The notes under the pieces: model-generated
Databases searched by the model: none
The model's input: the letters and a program-made list of their open reading frames with translations, nothing else
What the model was told of the DNA's origin: nothing
Assembly: GCA_017643495.1 (NCBI GenBank)
Contig: JAEPNK010000001.1
Location: 103,613 to 167,612 of the forward strand
Reading direction: 5' to 3'
From: Rhizobiaceae bacterium
Lineage (GTDB): Bacteria; Pseudomonadota; Alphaproteobacteria; Rhizobiales; Rhizobiaceae
DNA length: 64,000 bases
Position numbers and translations under genes: made by a program
Shown: in pieces, positions 49,884 to 58,239 of the stretch
How the letters are laid out: the number at the start of each line of letters is the position of its first letter
Position numbering within the stretch: position 1 is the stretch's first letter

Positions 49884-50483
49884 TCAGCTTTTGTTAGGCG
49901 GCGCGTAAGCGATAGCCCGGCGGAGACGACTGAGACTCTCCGGCGTGATACCAAGCCATGCGGCTATGTGGTGCTGCTTGAGCCGCTTGTGCAGGTCAGG
50001 CTCACTGCGAATGAAATCCAGATACCGCTGCAGTGCGTTATCATTGCGGAAGGCGATCTCGAGCGGCTCCTTCTCGATGATCCAGTGCTGCTCCATATAT
50101 CGGATGTAAAACGCTGCGATAGACGGATACTCACCGACAAGCGACTTGAAGGCGGCAAAATCGTACTCAAGGACCATGCTGTCTTCGATAGCCGTGATCG
50201 CAAACAGGCTGGGCTCTCCCAGCAATGTAGCGCTGGCCGAAGCCGCAATGCGGTTTTCAGGGAAGAAATACTTGATGACCATGCCCCCATCGCGGCCAAC
50301 ATAGTGCTGGCACATAAGGCCATGGACAACGAAGGCAAACGTGGTCGGCACATCACCAGCACGGATGAAAGGCTCATCCTTGCTATACCTTCTTTCTTTC
50401 AGAAGTGGTGTCCATGCCTGTTCTGCGTGTGCTGAGAGATCCGTATATGTGCGGATTTTCGCGAAGAAGGTTTCTACAGTCAT
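49884..50483 (-). CDS. Crp/Fnr-family transcriptional regulator
   Basis: 199 aa. Residues ~20-115 are a cyclic-nucleotide-binding-like beta-roll (RRYSKDEPFIRAGDVPTTFAFVVHGLMCQHYVG, in pieces); the C-terminal helix-turn-helix includes LKQHHIAAWLGITPESLSRLRRAI. No Fnr-type cysteine set. The longer frame to 50657 lacks similarity; MTVETFFAKIRT is the natural start. Lies between the VOC-hydrolase pair and a membrane-protein gene. Confidence 0.88.
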   Translation of the reverse strand: MTVETFFAKIRTYTDLSAHAEQAWTPLLKERRYSKDEPFIRAGDVPTTFAFVVHGLMCQHYVGRDGGMVIKYFFPENRIAASASATLLGEPSLFAITAIEDSMVLEYDFAAFKSLVGEYPSIAAFYIRYMEQHWIIEKEPLEIAFRNDNALQRYLDFIRSEPDLHKRLKQHHIAAWLGITPESLSRLRRAIAYAPPNKS

Positions 50484-50562
50484 TTGCTTTACCTGGACAA
50501 TATAAGCGCTAAACGAACCCGCGAAGTTCAGTGGGACTGGCGAAACAACTATTTGCGATGCC

Positions 50563-50955
50563 CTATGCAAGCACAGCATGGGTCGCGCGAAGTGTGCGAT
50601 ACTCAACCCATGCGAACATCGCAACAACCAGTGCCTGTGCCAGAATGAATACGACACCTAATCCATTGGGCTTAACGATCGCCAGCAAAACCAGGCTTGC
50701 GAGCACCCAACCGGCATTTCCAACAATGATCAGCCAGACCGCGCCTGAGCTCCTCAGCCACCAAAGCGCTGTCGCTGCCATAAACAATCCAACCGGAAAA
50801 AGCAGTGCGCCCGCATAGAGGAGCAGGGTTTCCGGGATCGCAGTGATGCCCGACACAAACCCGGTTACAGCTACCAGCAGCAAACCCATTATCAGACAGG
50901 TCGTGGCGTCAAGCAGCAAGACAGGTTTCAGCGGGATATTGGATTGGGACGGCAT
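50563..50955 (-). CDS. Four-helix membrane protein of unknown function
   Basis: 130 aa with four hydrophobic segments (about 12-35, 44-64, 70-92, 97-117). LLLDATTCLIMGLLLVAVTGFVSGITAIP and LRSSGAVWLIIVGNAGWVLASLVLL stand out. AAAAGGAG 7 nt before the ATG at 50955 fixes the start. No family recognised with confidence. A 17-bp ATTAC/GTAAT box lies 72 nt upstream. Confidence 0.72.
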   Translation of the reverse strand: MPSQSNIPLKPVLLLDATTCLIMGLLLVAVTGFVSGITAIPETLLLYAGALLFPVGLFMAATALWWLRSSGAVWLIIVGNAGWVLASLVLLAIVKPNGLGVVFILAQALVVAMFAWVEYRTLRATHAVLA

Positions 50956-51026
50956 ATCAAGCTCCTTTTCATGTCCGAAGTTCAAATGATTGGGCCTGAA
51001 ACTGGCGGATCTGCTTTTGGAAGTCG

Positions 51027-51043
51027 ATTACGTGCAAGGTAAT
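51027..51043. promoter_or_regulatory. ATTAC-N7-GTAAT box, copy 1
   Basis: ATTACGTGCAAGGTAAT, perfect 5-bp arms, 72 nt upstream of the membrane-protein gene (minus). Identical over all 17 bases to copy 3 at 55.3 kb. Confidence 0.55.
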
Positions 51044-51388
51044 TGTTTTAGCGCTTCGCGCGGCGCTACCATCATTCCATGGCCAACTCTTCTTCCCGAA
51101 CGTCAGTTCTCACTGATCAGCACAAAACCGTATTCGACTCGCATTGATTATCGGACTTTCCGAACTAGCCATCGAGGCGTTCTATCCTGCGGACCAGGAA
51201 ACCGCTGAGCGGTTGCGAGCAATCAGCACAAACCAGAACTCCAAATAATTACATGCCAGGTAATTACCTTTGGGCTGTCGTGCACAAAATGCGGTGCAGC
51301 AAAAACTATCTGCATCATACGCAAGAAACGGGTCGCTTGAATTTCTTGATTTCATAGTCTTCGGGACAACTTCCAGGAGAACAGTTGA
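51044..51388. other. Intergenic gap before MFS gene
   Basis: About 345 nt without a supportable gene. It holds box copy 2 and a short open stretch (about 51139-51248, plus) encoding RLRAISTNQNSK at its end with no start codon, which may be a gene remnant. The MFS promoter is expected here. Confidence 0.5.
51248..51264. promoter_or_regulatory. ATTAC-N7-GTAAT box, copy 2
   Basis: ATTACATGCCAGGTAAT, 15 of 17 bases as in copy 1, followed by an overlapping GGTAATTACC palindrome (51259-51268). It lies 124 nt upstream of the MFS gene. Confidence 0.55.
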
Positions 51389-52600
51389 ATGAGCCCGATA
51401 TCACGCCTAGTCATGTCCGCCCGCTTCATGTACGCCGCCGATCAGATTGCCCTTGTGGCTGTGCCAATTGTTGCGCTACTGGTCTTTGATGCTCCCGCGG
51501 CTGTCATAGGAATTCTTGTCGCCTGCCAATCATCGGCTCATCTGATCGGATCAATTCCGTTCGGACTTGTAGTCGACCAGTTCCAACTAAGATCAATCGT
51601 CATCACATCCACTTTGCTGGCCTTGGCCGGTTTCAGTGCCGCAGCGCTGGCTTTGACGGCAGGGCATATTTCCCTGTTCGGGCTGGCAATCGCAGTGGCT
51701 GGGCTTGGGATAGTCCTTTACGAACTGGCCGCTTTTTCCGTCATTCCAAAACTTGTCGACTCCAAGGGCCTGGGGCCCGCAAATGCGCGCGTTTCACTGC
51801 CCAGAGCCCTGGCTGCTTTTCTTGTTCCATTGGTGCTTACTCTTCTTCTGTCCGCCAAAACTGCTACGATAACATTCTGGGTTGCGGCAGCGAGCGCATT
51901 CATTGCTTTGATTATCGTCAGGACAATGCCGACGGTCACACGCGCGCAGTCCCACGAACATGCAATCCTCAAGCGGTTGTCAATCGGCGGCAAATTTGTG
52001 CTCCAACACCGATTGCTCAGGCCCATCTCCCTTTGTGCCATATTCTGGAATCTTGCCTTCGCGGTACTGCTGGTCGTCCTGGTTCCCGCGATTGTAGAAG
52101 TTTATGCAAGCCATCCCTCCCTGTTCGCAGGTGCGATGGCAGCCTTCGGTATCGCAGCCATTTCCGGCATTTGGGTGGTTGGCAAGATAGCACCCATGGT
52201 CCCACCCTGTGTCATTCTGATTGGCGGGCCGGCAAGTTCCGCAATCGCATCGTTCCTTTTGCTTGTCGTGCCTGTTCGAACGCCTGAACTTGTGCTCTAT
52301 CCGGCGTTCTTTTTCCTGGGCTTCGGGCCCTCGATGTGGCTCGTCATTCAGAACACTGTACGCCAATTGGTAACACCTGAAGACATGCTGGGACGGGTGA
52401 ATGCCGTTATTCAGACAGCCATTTACGGTGTGCGGCCGCTCGGGGCCTTGCTCGGAGGTTTTATCGCCAGCACCTGGTCGCCCTTTGCCGGCATCTGGGT
52501 TGTGGCAATCCTTTTCAGCATGTCTTTCCTTTCCGCCTTTCTCAGCGCACTCCGAAGGGTCCGGGATTATGAAACCATAAAAGCATTACCTGAAACGTAA
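51389..52600 (+). CDS. MFS transporter (12-helix, MFS_3-like)
   Basis: 403 aa, about 12 hydrophobic helices. The N-terminal half has FMYAADQIALVAVPIVALLVFDAPAAVIGILVACQSSAHLIGSIPFGLVVD (in pieces), whose loop 2-3 resembles macrolide/enterobactin exporters; a later helix reads GRVNAVIQTAIYGVRPLGALLGGFIAS. A drug or siderophore exporter is likely. AGGAG-type site upstream. Stands alone on the plus strand. Confidence 0.88.
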   Translation: MSPISRLVMSARFMYAADQIALVAVPIVALLVFDAPAAVIGILVACQSSAHLIGSIPFGLVVDQFQLRSIVITSTLLALAGFSAAALALTAGHISLFGLAIAVAGLGIVLYELAAFSVIPKLVDSKGLGPANARVSLPRALAAFLVPLVLTLLLSAKTATITFWVAAASAFIALIIVRTMPTVTRAQSHEHAILKRLSIGGKFVLQHRLLRPISLCAIFWNLAFAVLLVVLVPAIVEVYASHPSLFAGAMAAFGIAAISGIWVVGKIAPMVPPCVILIGGPASSAIASFLLLVVPVRTPELVLYPAFFFLGFGPSMWLVIQNTVRQLVTPEDMLGRVNAVIQTAIYGVRPLGALLGGFIASTWSPFAGIWVVAILFSMSFLSAFLSALRRVRDYETIKALPET

Positions 52601-52675
52601 TTGAGCAGCTGCAAATGTCCTGATTGAGTACAAACGAAACACACAGATGTCCCAATCAAATCAGGAGTGATCCCG

Positions 52676-53218
52676 ATGCCGTCTCTCAGCAAATCTTGCA
52701 TGATACCAATGCGCTTTATCGTAAATATCGTTCTGACAGCTCTACTGGTTACTGGTCTGCCCTTACATGCCCATGCAGAAGGAGAACCCCAGATGAAAGT
52801 TCGTGACCTCTACCCGCTGGTCACCACGCCGGACCTGACCGAAACTAGGGATTTCTACGTCACCCATTTCGGGTTTGACGTGGCCTTCGAGGCAAGCTGG
52901 TTCATCTATCTGGTTGGTCCTGCCGAAGAAAACAGTCGTGGTGCAACGCTCGCCTTCATGCACCCTGATCACCCTTCGAACCCGCCCGGGCCGGAAAGCT
53001 TTGACGGAAAGGGTATGATCCTGACCATTGAAGTTTCCGACGCCAAGAAGGTATTTGAACGTTTCAGTGCCGCCGGAGCACCCATTGTTTATCCGCTTGT
53101 TGATGAAGACTGGGGGCAACGGCGTTTCATGATTCGTGATCCTGCGGGTGTTCTGGTCGATATTGTCGAACAGATAGAGCCCAAGGCAGGGTTTTGGGAT
53201 CAGTATATGGCGGATTAG
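52676..53218 (+). CDS. VOC-family protein with Sec signal peptide
   Basis: 180 aa from the ATG at 52676, 8 nt after AGGAG. Residues 1-~36 look like a signal peptide (MIPMRFIVNIVLTALLVTGLP then HAHAEGE). The rest is a full VOC domain: YPLVTTPDLTETRDFYVTHFGFDVAFEA, IYLVGPAEENSRGATLAFMH, MILTIEVSDAKKVFERFSAAG, RFMIRDPAGVLVDIVEQIEP. A second AAGGAG lies 8 nt before the internal ATG at 52793 (MKVRDLY), which would make a cytoplasmic 141-aa form. VOC proteins are normally cytoplasmic. Confidence 0.82.
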   Translation: MPSLSKSCMIPMRFIVNIVLTALLVTGLPLHAHAEGEPQMKVRDLYPLVTTPDLTETRDFYVTHFGFDVAFEASWFIYLVGPAEENSRGATLAFMHPDHPSNPPGPESFDGKGMILTIEVSDAKKVFERFSAAGAPIVYPLVDEDWGQRRFMIRDPAGVLVDIVEQIEPKAGFWDQYMAD

Positions 53219-53304
53219 GCGGGGGGAACTTTCTCTTTCCCGCAACGCAGATTCATGGCCGGGAAACGGCAGCAGCTATTGGCAAGACAGGAGGATTGGT
53301 CGAA

Positions 53305-53398
53305 ACGTTTCAGCCGCACTCTTTCTTGCCTTCCCGGCTCAAGCTACGTAAACGGTATCGCTCTTACTGTTGATGGTGGTCTTTCGGCACTAATGTAG
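53305..53398 (+). pseudogene. Remnant of an SDR 3' end, frameshifted
   Basis: In one frame the DNA reads SAALFLA; after a one-base shift it reads GSSYVNGIALTVDGGLSALM then TAG. Together this matches the C-terminus of the intact SDR at 37.2-38.0 kb (SAVLFLASPASSYVNGTSLTVDGGLSAQM). Nucleotide differences are mainly at third codon positions, so this was a functional paralogue before loss. Nothing of the first ~220 codons is left. Confidence 0.75.
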
Positions 53399-54236
53399 CG
53401 TACTTTTGAGCCACCTCCCCGACGGGTGTCTCGGAAGACGCCATGCGAACATTCCTGTCGAGTAATTGTCGTGTTTCTAGGTTTGCCGGATACCACAACC
53501 CGGTTCGTATTGTCGTCGGGGCCACATCCTGTGGCAGTTTGAAAACGGTCTGGACAGTGAAGAAGCTCAGCCTTCCATGTGCTGTGTCGAATTGGAGGTC
53601 GAGACCGGGTTCAGGATCGGCGACAGCAACCGCATACAGGTCTTCGCCAAATCTCGTGCTCAGAACATGTTCCAAACCGTCGATGCGTGATTTCAAGGCT
53701 GGCCGATTTAATTGTTCAATACGCAACTGGGCCAGATGGCGCCTGCCAATAACCAGCGGTTCCGCCATGCATGAAAGCAGCCCGCCGGGATGAGCGATGC
53801 CTGCAATCATGTCCCAGTCTTCACCGTTTTGGCACAGGGTTCCGAGAAATTTCGACATGATTTGGTCAAACACCCAGCGGGCACCGGCATTGAGCCTTAT
53901 CATCCGCCAGTCTGCATTGAATATCATGCCGGGCATGGGTTCATGCATGTCCAAAACCCGGTGATGAACGTGGCTTACTTCCTCAAGCTCATCTGGGCGC
54001 GAAGGGTTTTGGTCCGGGAGGAGCGAGTATCCAGCGCTCAAGAGCGCCGCATTGCTTATCGATACCGTTGCATGCACTTCCTTCATCCAGTTGACGATGA
54101 GAGATCGACCGGGACGGGACCTTCCACTTTCCACGAAGCTTATGTGCCGTTGCGAAACGCCCAAGCTCAAGGACAGGTCAAGCTGCGAGATGCGGGCATT
54201 TTCGCGGGCAGATCTGAGTATCGTACCGACATGCAT
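53364..54236 (-). CDS. XRE-family regulator with MmyB-like ligand domain
   Basis: 290 aa. N-terminal helix-turn-helix (ILRSARENARISQLDLSLSLGVSQRHISFVESGRSRPGRSL, in pieces) and a PAS-like MmyB ligand-binding domain (MPGMIFNADWRMIRLNAGARWVFDQ, LRIEQLNRPALKSRIDGLEHVL, LSFFTVQTVFKLPQDVAPTTIRTGLWYPAN). The last ~12 codons are antisense to the SDR remnant, so its stop codon comes from that remnant. Members of this group often regulate neighbouring SDR or oxidoreductase genes. Confidence 0.85.
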   Translation of the reverse strand: MHVGTILRSARENARISQLDLSLSLGVSQRHISFVESGRSRPGRSLIVNWMKEVHATVSISNAALLSAGYSLLPDQNPSRPDELEEVSHVHHRVLDMHEPMPGMIFNADWRMIRLNAGARWVFDQIMSKFLGTLCQNGEDWDMIAGIAHPGGLLSCMAEPLVIGRRHLAQLRIEQLNRPALKSRIDGLEHVLSTRFGEDLYAVAVADPEPGLDLQFDTAHGRLSFFTVQTVFKLPQDVAPTTIRTGLWYPANLETRQLLDRNVRMASSETPVGEVAQKYATLVPKDHHQQ

Positions 54237-54628
54237 CAGGTTTCGATCAGTTTCTCATGAGGTTACGCCAGTTGTCGGGCTTATTGTAACAGCTCTTGCC
54301 AGCAACATCTTCACATTATTCTTTCAGCCGCATCAGCTCAGGCGCTCCAGCCGGAATGCCGTACCTTCCCAATGACGCGCAGATGAGGAAAGGCTTCATA
54401 GGCTAAGCAACGTGTTTTCAAACTAACATCTTGCAGGAATTTGCACTTATCCCGACGCACGGACCAAGGGGTTACCGCGACTCACTGTCAAAAATTATTT
54501 GCGATTGAGTAAAATGTCCAAAGAGAATTCATCTGTTGTGGATCAAGCCGCGAGGCGGCCGACACATCTTGCGCGCAGCGCACCTCCAGGCAATGCCAAG
54601 TCTTTTTCAGAACCTCAATCAATTAACA
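54237..54628. other. Intergenic gap
   Basis: About 390 nt between the XRE start and the RibD-C stop. Open frames are short and lack ribosome sites or recognisable domains. It should contain the XRE promoter; no clear palindrome seen. Confidence 0.5.
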
Positions 54629-55207
54629 TTATGGGTGCAAGACCTCGTACACAAGCTTCTGAATGCCATTTGGGTAGGTCTCCGCTTCAACGATCTTGAG
54701 CATCTTTTTGTCTATGTCCGTTTCGCTGAAAAGGCGTTTTCCAGCACCTAGCAGAACGGGAAACACCAGAAGGTGATAACGGTCAATCAGTCCAGCATCG
54801 GACAGATTACGATTCAGCATTGCACTGCCATGGATGATGATCGGGCCGCCGGACGTATTCTTGAGTGCTCTGACTTCCTCCAGACTCCGCAGGATGGTAA
54901 TCTCACCCCAGTTCGTCACCAGATCCGAGGCGCCTAATGTACTTGATACAACATACTTGGGCATGGCGTTGTATGCAGCAAAATCGTCAGTCATCGTCGG
55001 CCAGACCGGACTGAAAGCTTGGTAGCTGACGCGCCCCATCATCATCGCACTCGCCTCGGACTGTTCGCGCGCCTTTATCTGATAAGCTTGTTCAAGGAAC
55101 TCCATGTCATTGAAGGTCCAGCCCGTATTGCGATAACCCGGCTCACCGCCGGGGGCCTCAATCACGCCATCGAGCGATATAAAGGCCGTGCTTATCAGGC
55201 TGCGCAT
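54629..55207 (-). CDS. Dihydrofolate reductase-like (RibD C-terminal) protein
   Basis: 192 aa. SLISTAFISLDGVIEAPGGEPGYRNTGW, SAMMMGRVSYQAFSPVWPTM, KYVVSSTLGASDLVTNWGE, GPIIIHGSAMLNRNLSDAGLIDRYHLLVFPVLLGAGKRLF (in pieces) are the ordered family motifs. AAAGGGA 6 nt before the ATG fixes the start. A shared ATTAC/GTAAT box lies 117 nt upstream. Confidence 0.9.
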   Translation of the reverse strand: MRSLISTAFISLDGVIEAPGGEPGYRNTGWTFNDMEFLEQAYQIKAREQSEASAMMMGRVSYQAFSPVWPTMTDDFAAYNAMPKYVVSSTLGASDLVTNWGEITILRSLEEVRALKNTSGGPIIIHGSAMLNRNLSDAGLIDRYHLLVFPVLLGAGKRLFSETDIDKKMLKIVEAETYPNGIQKLVYEVLHP

Positions 55208-55323
55208 TTGTAATCCCTTTCTATTGCTCTGATCGACTGGCGCGACCAGGTTGTCCCTCATTAAAATATGCATGATCGTCTAGCGCACAGTCACTTGGTT
55301 AACTAAACAGGCTTGGCTGGACA

Positions 55324-55340
55324 ATTACGTGCAAGGTAAT
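55324..55340. promoter_or_regulatory. ATTAC-N7-GTAAT box, copy 3
   Basis: ATTACGTGCAAGGTAAT, identical to copy 1. It lies in the 158-nt gap between the GST stop and the RibD-C start (both minus), 117 nt upstream of the latter. Confidence 0.55.
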
Positions 55341-55365
55341 CACCTGCCGAACCGTCCGCCACCCG

Positions 55366-55974
55366 TTACCCCCGGAACGGAGATTGCCATGCGGGCAATT
55401 CCATCAACCTGTCATGCCACTGTTCGACGGCCGGGAATTCCGAAAGCGGTATGTTCGCACCCTCGGCATAAGGCAGAACGGTCGCCACGGCGAAATCGGC
55501 AATCGTCAAAGTGTCGCCCAGCAAATAGGCCCGGCTCTCCAGATGGTTGTCGAGGATCGCCCCATAGCGCCGCACGTACCCCAGGGCTTCTTCGACTGCC
55601 TCCGGATCGGGATCGCCCATACCGAACTCCGCGCGAATAATATGTTCAAAATAAAGTTGGCCGGCGAAGCGGCAGAAATGGTCGGCGGCCCAACTGAACC
55701 ATCTGACCACTTCAACCTGGTTGTCACCCTGCGGCCATAGGTCGGAGCCCGCGCGGATAGCCAAATGGCACATAATGGCATTCGATTCCCAGATTGTGCG
55801 GTCTCCATCGACCAACGCAGGAGCTTTGCCATTGGGGTTGATGGCCAGGAATTCCGGTGTGCGCTGTTCGCCTTTTTTCAAGTCGAGCCGATGGAATTTG
55901 ACATCCAGATCCACATATCGCGCGACGGCGCAGGTTTTGTAGGAATTCATGGTTTCAGCAAAGTAGAGTTTCAT
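55366..55974 (-). CDS. Glutathione S-transferase family protein
   Basis: 202 aa. N-terminal MKLYFAETMNSYKTCAVARYVDLDVKFHRLDL, LAINPNGKAPALVDGDRTIWESNAIMCHLA (in pieces) is a thioredoxin-like GST domain; the C-terminal helical domain has LLGDTLTIADFAVATVLPYAEGANIPL. A different subfamily from the two GSTs at 34 and 46 kb. Overlaps the MFS gene upstream by 4 nt (ATGA). Confidence 0.9.
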   Translation of the reverse strand: MKLYFAETMNSYKTCAVARYVDLDVKFHRLDLKKGEQRTPEFLAINPNGKAPALVDGDRTIWESNAIMCHLAIRAGSDLWPQGDNQVEVVRWFSWAADHFCRFAGQLYFEHIIRAEFGMGDPDPEAVEEALGYVRRYGAILDNHLESRAYLLGDTLTIADFAVATVLPYAEGANIPLSEFPAVEQWHDRLMELPAWQSPFRG

Positions 55975-57467
55975 GAGAGGTCTCCGGTGGGTTGAGGAAG
56001 CGGGTCACGGGCCCGGATCAATGCGGTGAGCGCCGCGCCAAGCACCGCCACGAGACCGCACAGATAAGCGGAAACCTGCAACGCGTAGCCCAAAGCATCG
56101 CGGGCGGCAGTCATGTCGCCGCTTGCCACGCCGGGGCCGGTCGCAACACTCATCGGCATATCCAGAAGCTCCGGGTTTTCAACCAACACAAGCCGGTAGA
56201 TCAGCGTCATCAGACTGCCCAACACGGCAATACCCAGAGCGCCACCCAGCTCAGTGCTTGTTTCCGACAGGCCGGCCGCAGCACCGGCCTTTTCCTGCGG
56301 GACCGAGCCGACGATCACATCGGTGGTGAGGGTGAAGACCGGCGCCAGCCCGAGCGAGAAAGTGCAATAGCCTGCGATCAGCAGCATCAAACTGCCCTGC
56401 GCCGCAGCGAGACCTGTCACCGCGAAACCGATGCCAGCCAGCAGGAAACCGCAGGCCATAAGGCTCGCAATACCCAGCCGTGGGACCAGGATCGGCGCCG
56501 TAACAGCCCCCACGATGAAGGCCATGCCCGACGGAGCCGCTGCGAATCCGGCATGGAGCTGCGACAGGCCCAGCCCCATTTGCAGATAGAGCGCGATCAG
56601 AAGGAACGATCCGAAGGCGACAAAAAAGCCGAGAACATTGATACCCAACGCCGCCGAGAACCGGACCGAGCGGAACATCTTCAGGTCCAGGAACGGATCG
56701 GCAAGCCGCCTTTGCCTTTGCAGGAAAAACCAGGCCGCAAAGGCGCAAAACGCCAGTGCGGCGATTGGCTGAAATGTCCAGCCATGCGCCGCCATCTGCT
56801 TGATTGCATAGACCAGCGCCAGCACGGCCAACAGCAATCCCGCAGCACTGGGAAGGTCCGGGCGTGGTGCAGTCCGGTCTCGTGCCTCCGGCAACAGCAG
56901 CGGGCCGAGCACCAGCAGCAGCGCCATGATCGGCAGGTTGATCAGAAACACCGACCCCCACCAGAAATGCTCCAGCAGCACACCCCCAATCACAGGCCCC
57001 AGAGCTCCGCCGGAAGAAAAGCTGGCAATCCAGATGCCGATGGCCTTCTGCCTGTCCTGCGGATGCGGGAACAACGTGCTGATCATGGACAGGGTCGAAG
57101 GTGCAAGCGTGGCCGCCGCCAGTCCCATGAAGGCCCGCGCCGCGATCATCATGGGCGCGCTTTGCGAGAAGGCGGCGATCAGCGAGGCGCTTCCAAAGGC
57201 GAATGCGCCCCACAGCAGCAATCGCCGCCGCCCGATCCGGTCTCCGAACACGCCCATGGGGATCAGCGCGGCAGCAAGGACGAAGCCGTAAATGTCTACG
57301 ATCCACAGAAGCTGGACCTCACTGGGCCGCAGCGCAGACGAAAGTTCCGGCATCGCCAGATTCAGAACCGTCAAGTCCATTGAGTACAGCAGGCACGGCA
57401 AGGCCAGGATGGCCATTGCAGCCCATTCCCGCTTGCTGGCGCGTTGGATGTGGGAATCGCTGGTCAA
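55971..57467 (-). CDS. MFS multidrug exporter, 14-helix DHA2 type
   Basis: 498 aa, about 14 hydrophobic helices. LYSMDLTVLNLAMPELSSALRPSEVQLLWIVDIYGFVLAAALIPMGVFGDRIGRRRLL (in pieces) contains motif D1 and motif A; SFSSGGALGPVIGGVLLEHFWWGSVFLINLP is motif C. It resembles SmvA/QacA drug exporters. A TTG start at 57467, 7 nt after GGAG, fits better than the longer frame to 57518. Operon with GST, divergent from an HxlR regulator. Confidence 0.9.
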   Translation of the reverse strand: MTSDSHIQRASKREWAAMAILALPCLLYSMDLTVLNLAMPELSSALRPSEVQLLWIVDIYGFVLAAALIPMGVFGDRIGRRRLLLWGAFAFGSASLIAAFSQSAPMMIAARAFMGLAAATLAPSTLSMISTLFPHPQDRQKAIGIWIASFSSGGALGPVIGGVLLEHFWWGSVFLINLPIMALLLVLGPLLLPEARDRTAPRPDLPSAAGLLLAVLALVYAIKQMAAHGWTFQPIAALAFCAFAAWFFLQRQRRLADPFLDLKMFRSVRFSAALGINVLGFFVAFGSFLLIALYLQMGLGLSQLHAGFAAAPSGMAFIVGAVTAPILVPRLGIASLMACGFLLAGIGFAVTGLAAAQGSLMLLIAGYCTFSLGLAPVFTLTTDVIVGSVPQEKAGAAAGLSETSTELGGALGIAVLGSLMTLIYRLVLVENPELLDMPMSVATGPGVASGDMTAARDALGYALQVSAYLCGLVAVLGAALTALIRARDPLPQPTGDLS

Positions 57468-57528
57468 TGCATGTCTCCTATAGTAGTGGCGCTTGAATCG
57501 GCTACGTGCACATGGCATAATCTAAATA

Positions 57529-57544
57529 AGGACTATTTAATCCT
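57529..57544. promoter_or_regulatory. Inverted repeat in MFS / HxlR divergent promoter
   Basis: AGGA and TCCT flank an AT-rich 8-nt core in the 109-nt gap, 32 nt from the HxlR ATG. Arms are only 4 bp, so support is weak; position is the main argument for an HxlR operator. Confidence 0.35.
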
Positions 57545-57576
57545 AAAAAGCAACTAAAATATTTTGAAAGTGAACT

Positions 57577-58239
57577 ATGGCTAACAAAAGCTACGACGAT
57601 GGATGCGCAACGGCCCATGCGATGGACCTGATCGGAAACCGCTGGGCGCTACTGATCGTACGGGAACTCATGTTCGGGCCGAAGCGCTTCACCGACCTGC
57701 GCAGTGAATTGCGCAATGTTAGCCCCAACGTGCTGACCCAGCGGCTGGAGGAACTGGAAGACGCGACGATTTTGCAACGGCGGCAACTGCCGCCACCCGC
57801 GGCGTCTTGGGTTTATGAATTGACGGAATGGGGGCGCGAGTTGGAAGAACCTATCCTGACCCTAGGCCGGTGGGCAGCACGATCCCCATTTCTTCAGCAG
57901 GGCCTGCCCATGAGCCGCGCCGGACTGCTGCTGGCCATGCGAGCGTTGTATCAGCCGCACAAAGACAGCGAATTCTGTGTACAACTCGACATGCCGCATG
58001 GCCCGGTGCGGGTAACCGGAACGGCGACAGGGCTGAAGATTGATGAAGTTCCAAGCAGCGCCGATGCGCCCGACACTGTGCTTTCGGGCACTCCTGACGC
58101 CCTTGATGGCATTCTGTTTGGCGGGACAGATCTGCAACAGGCGATTTCTGCCGGACAGCTCAAATGTAAAGGTAGCCACGAGGCCATCGAAAGATTCCTT
58201 CAGGCATTCCCGTTACCGGAGACACTGCCCGCTGGCTGA
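57577..58239 (+). CDS. HxlR-family regulator with C-terminal sterol-carrier-like domain
   Basis: 220 aa. N-terminal HxlR winged helix: CATAHAMDLIGNRWALLIVRELMFGPKRFTDLRSELRNVSPNVLTQRLEELEDATILQRRQLP (in pieces). The extra ~110 residues (FCVQLDMPHGPVRVTGTATGLKIDEVPSSADAPDTVLSGTPDALDGILFGG, in pieces) look like an SCP2-type ligand pocket. Probably senses a hydrophobic compound and controls the divergent MFS-GST pair. Confidence 0.88.
   Translation: MANKSYDDGCATAHAMDLIGNRWALLIVRELMFGPKRFTDLRSELRNVSPNVLTQRLEELEDATILQRRQLPPPAASWVYELTEWGRELEEPILTLGRWAARSPFLQQGLPMSRAGLLLAMRALYQPHKDSEFCVQLDMPHGPVRVTGTATGLKIDEVPSSADAPDTVLSGTPDALDGILFGGTDLQQAISAGQLKCKGSHEAIERFLQAFPLPETLPAG

Noticed and set aside
50990..51208. 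72-aa plus-strand open frame
   Set aside because: Lies over box copy 1 and has no conserved pattern; an alternative frame ends in a protein-like stretch but has no start codon.
55992..57383. 463-aa plus-strand and 351-aa minus-strand open frames over the MFS exporter
   Set aside because: Shadows in a GC-rich membrane-protein gene; very Arg/Gln- or Gly/Cys-rich with no fold.
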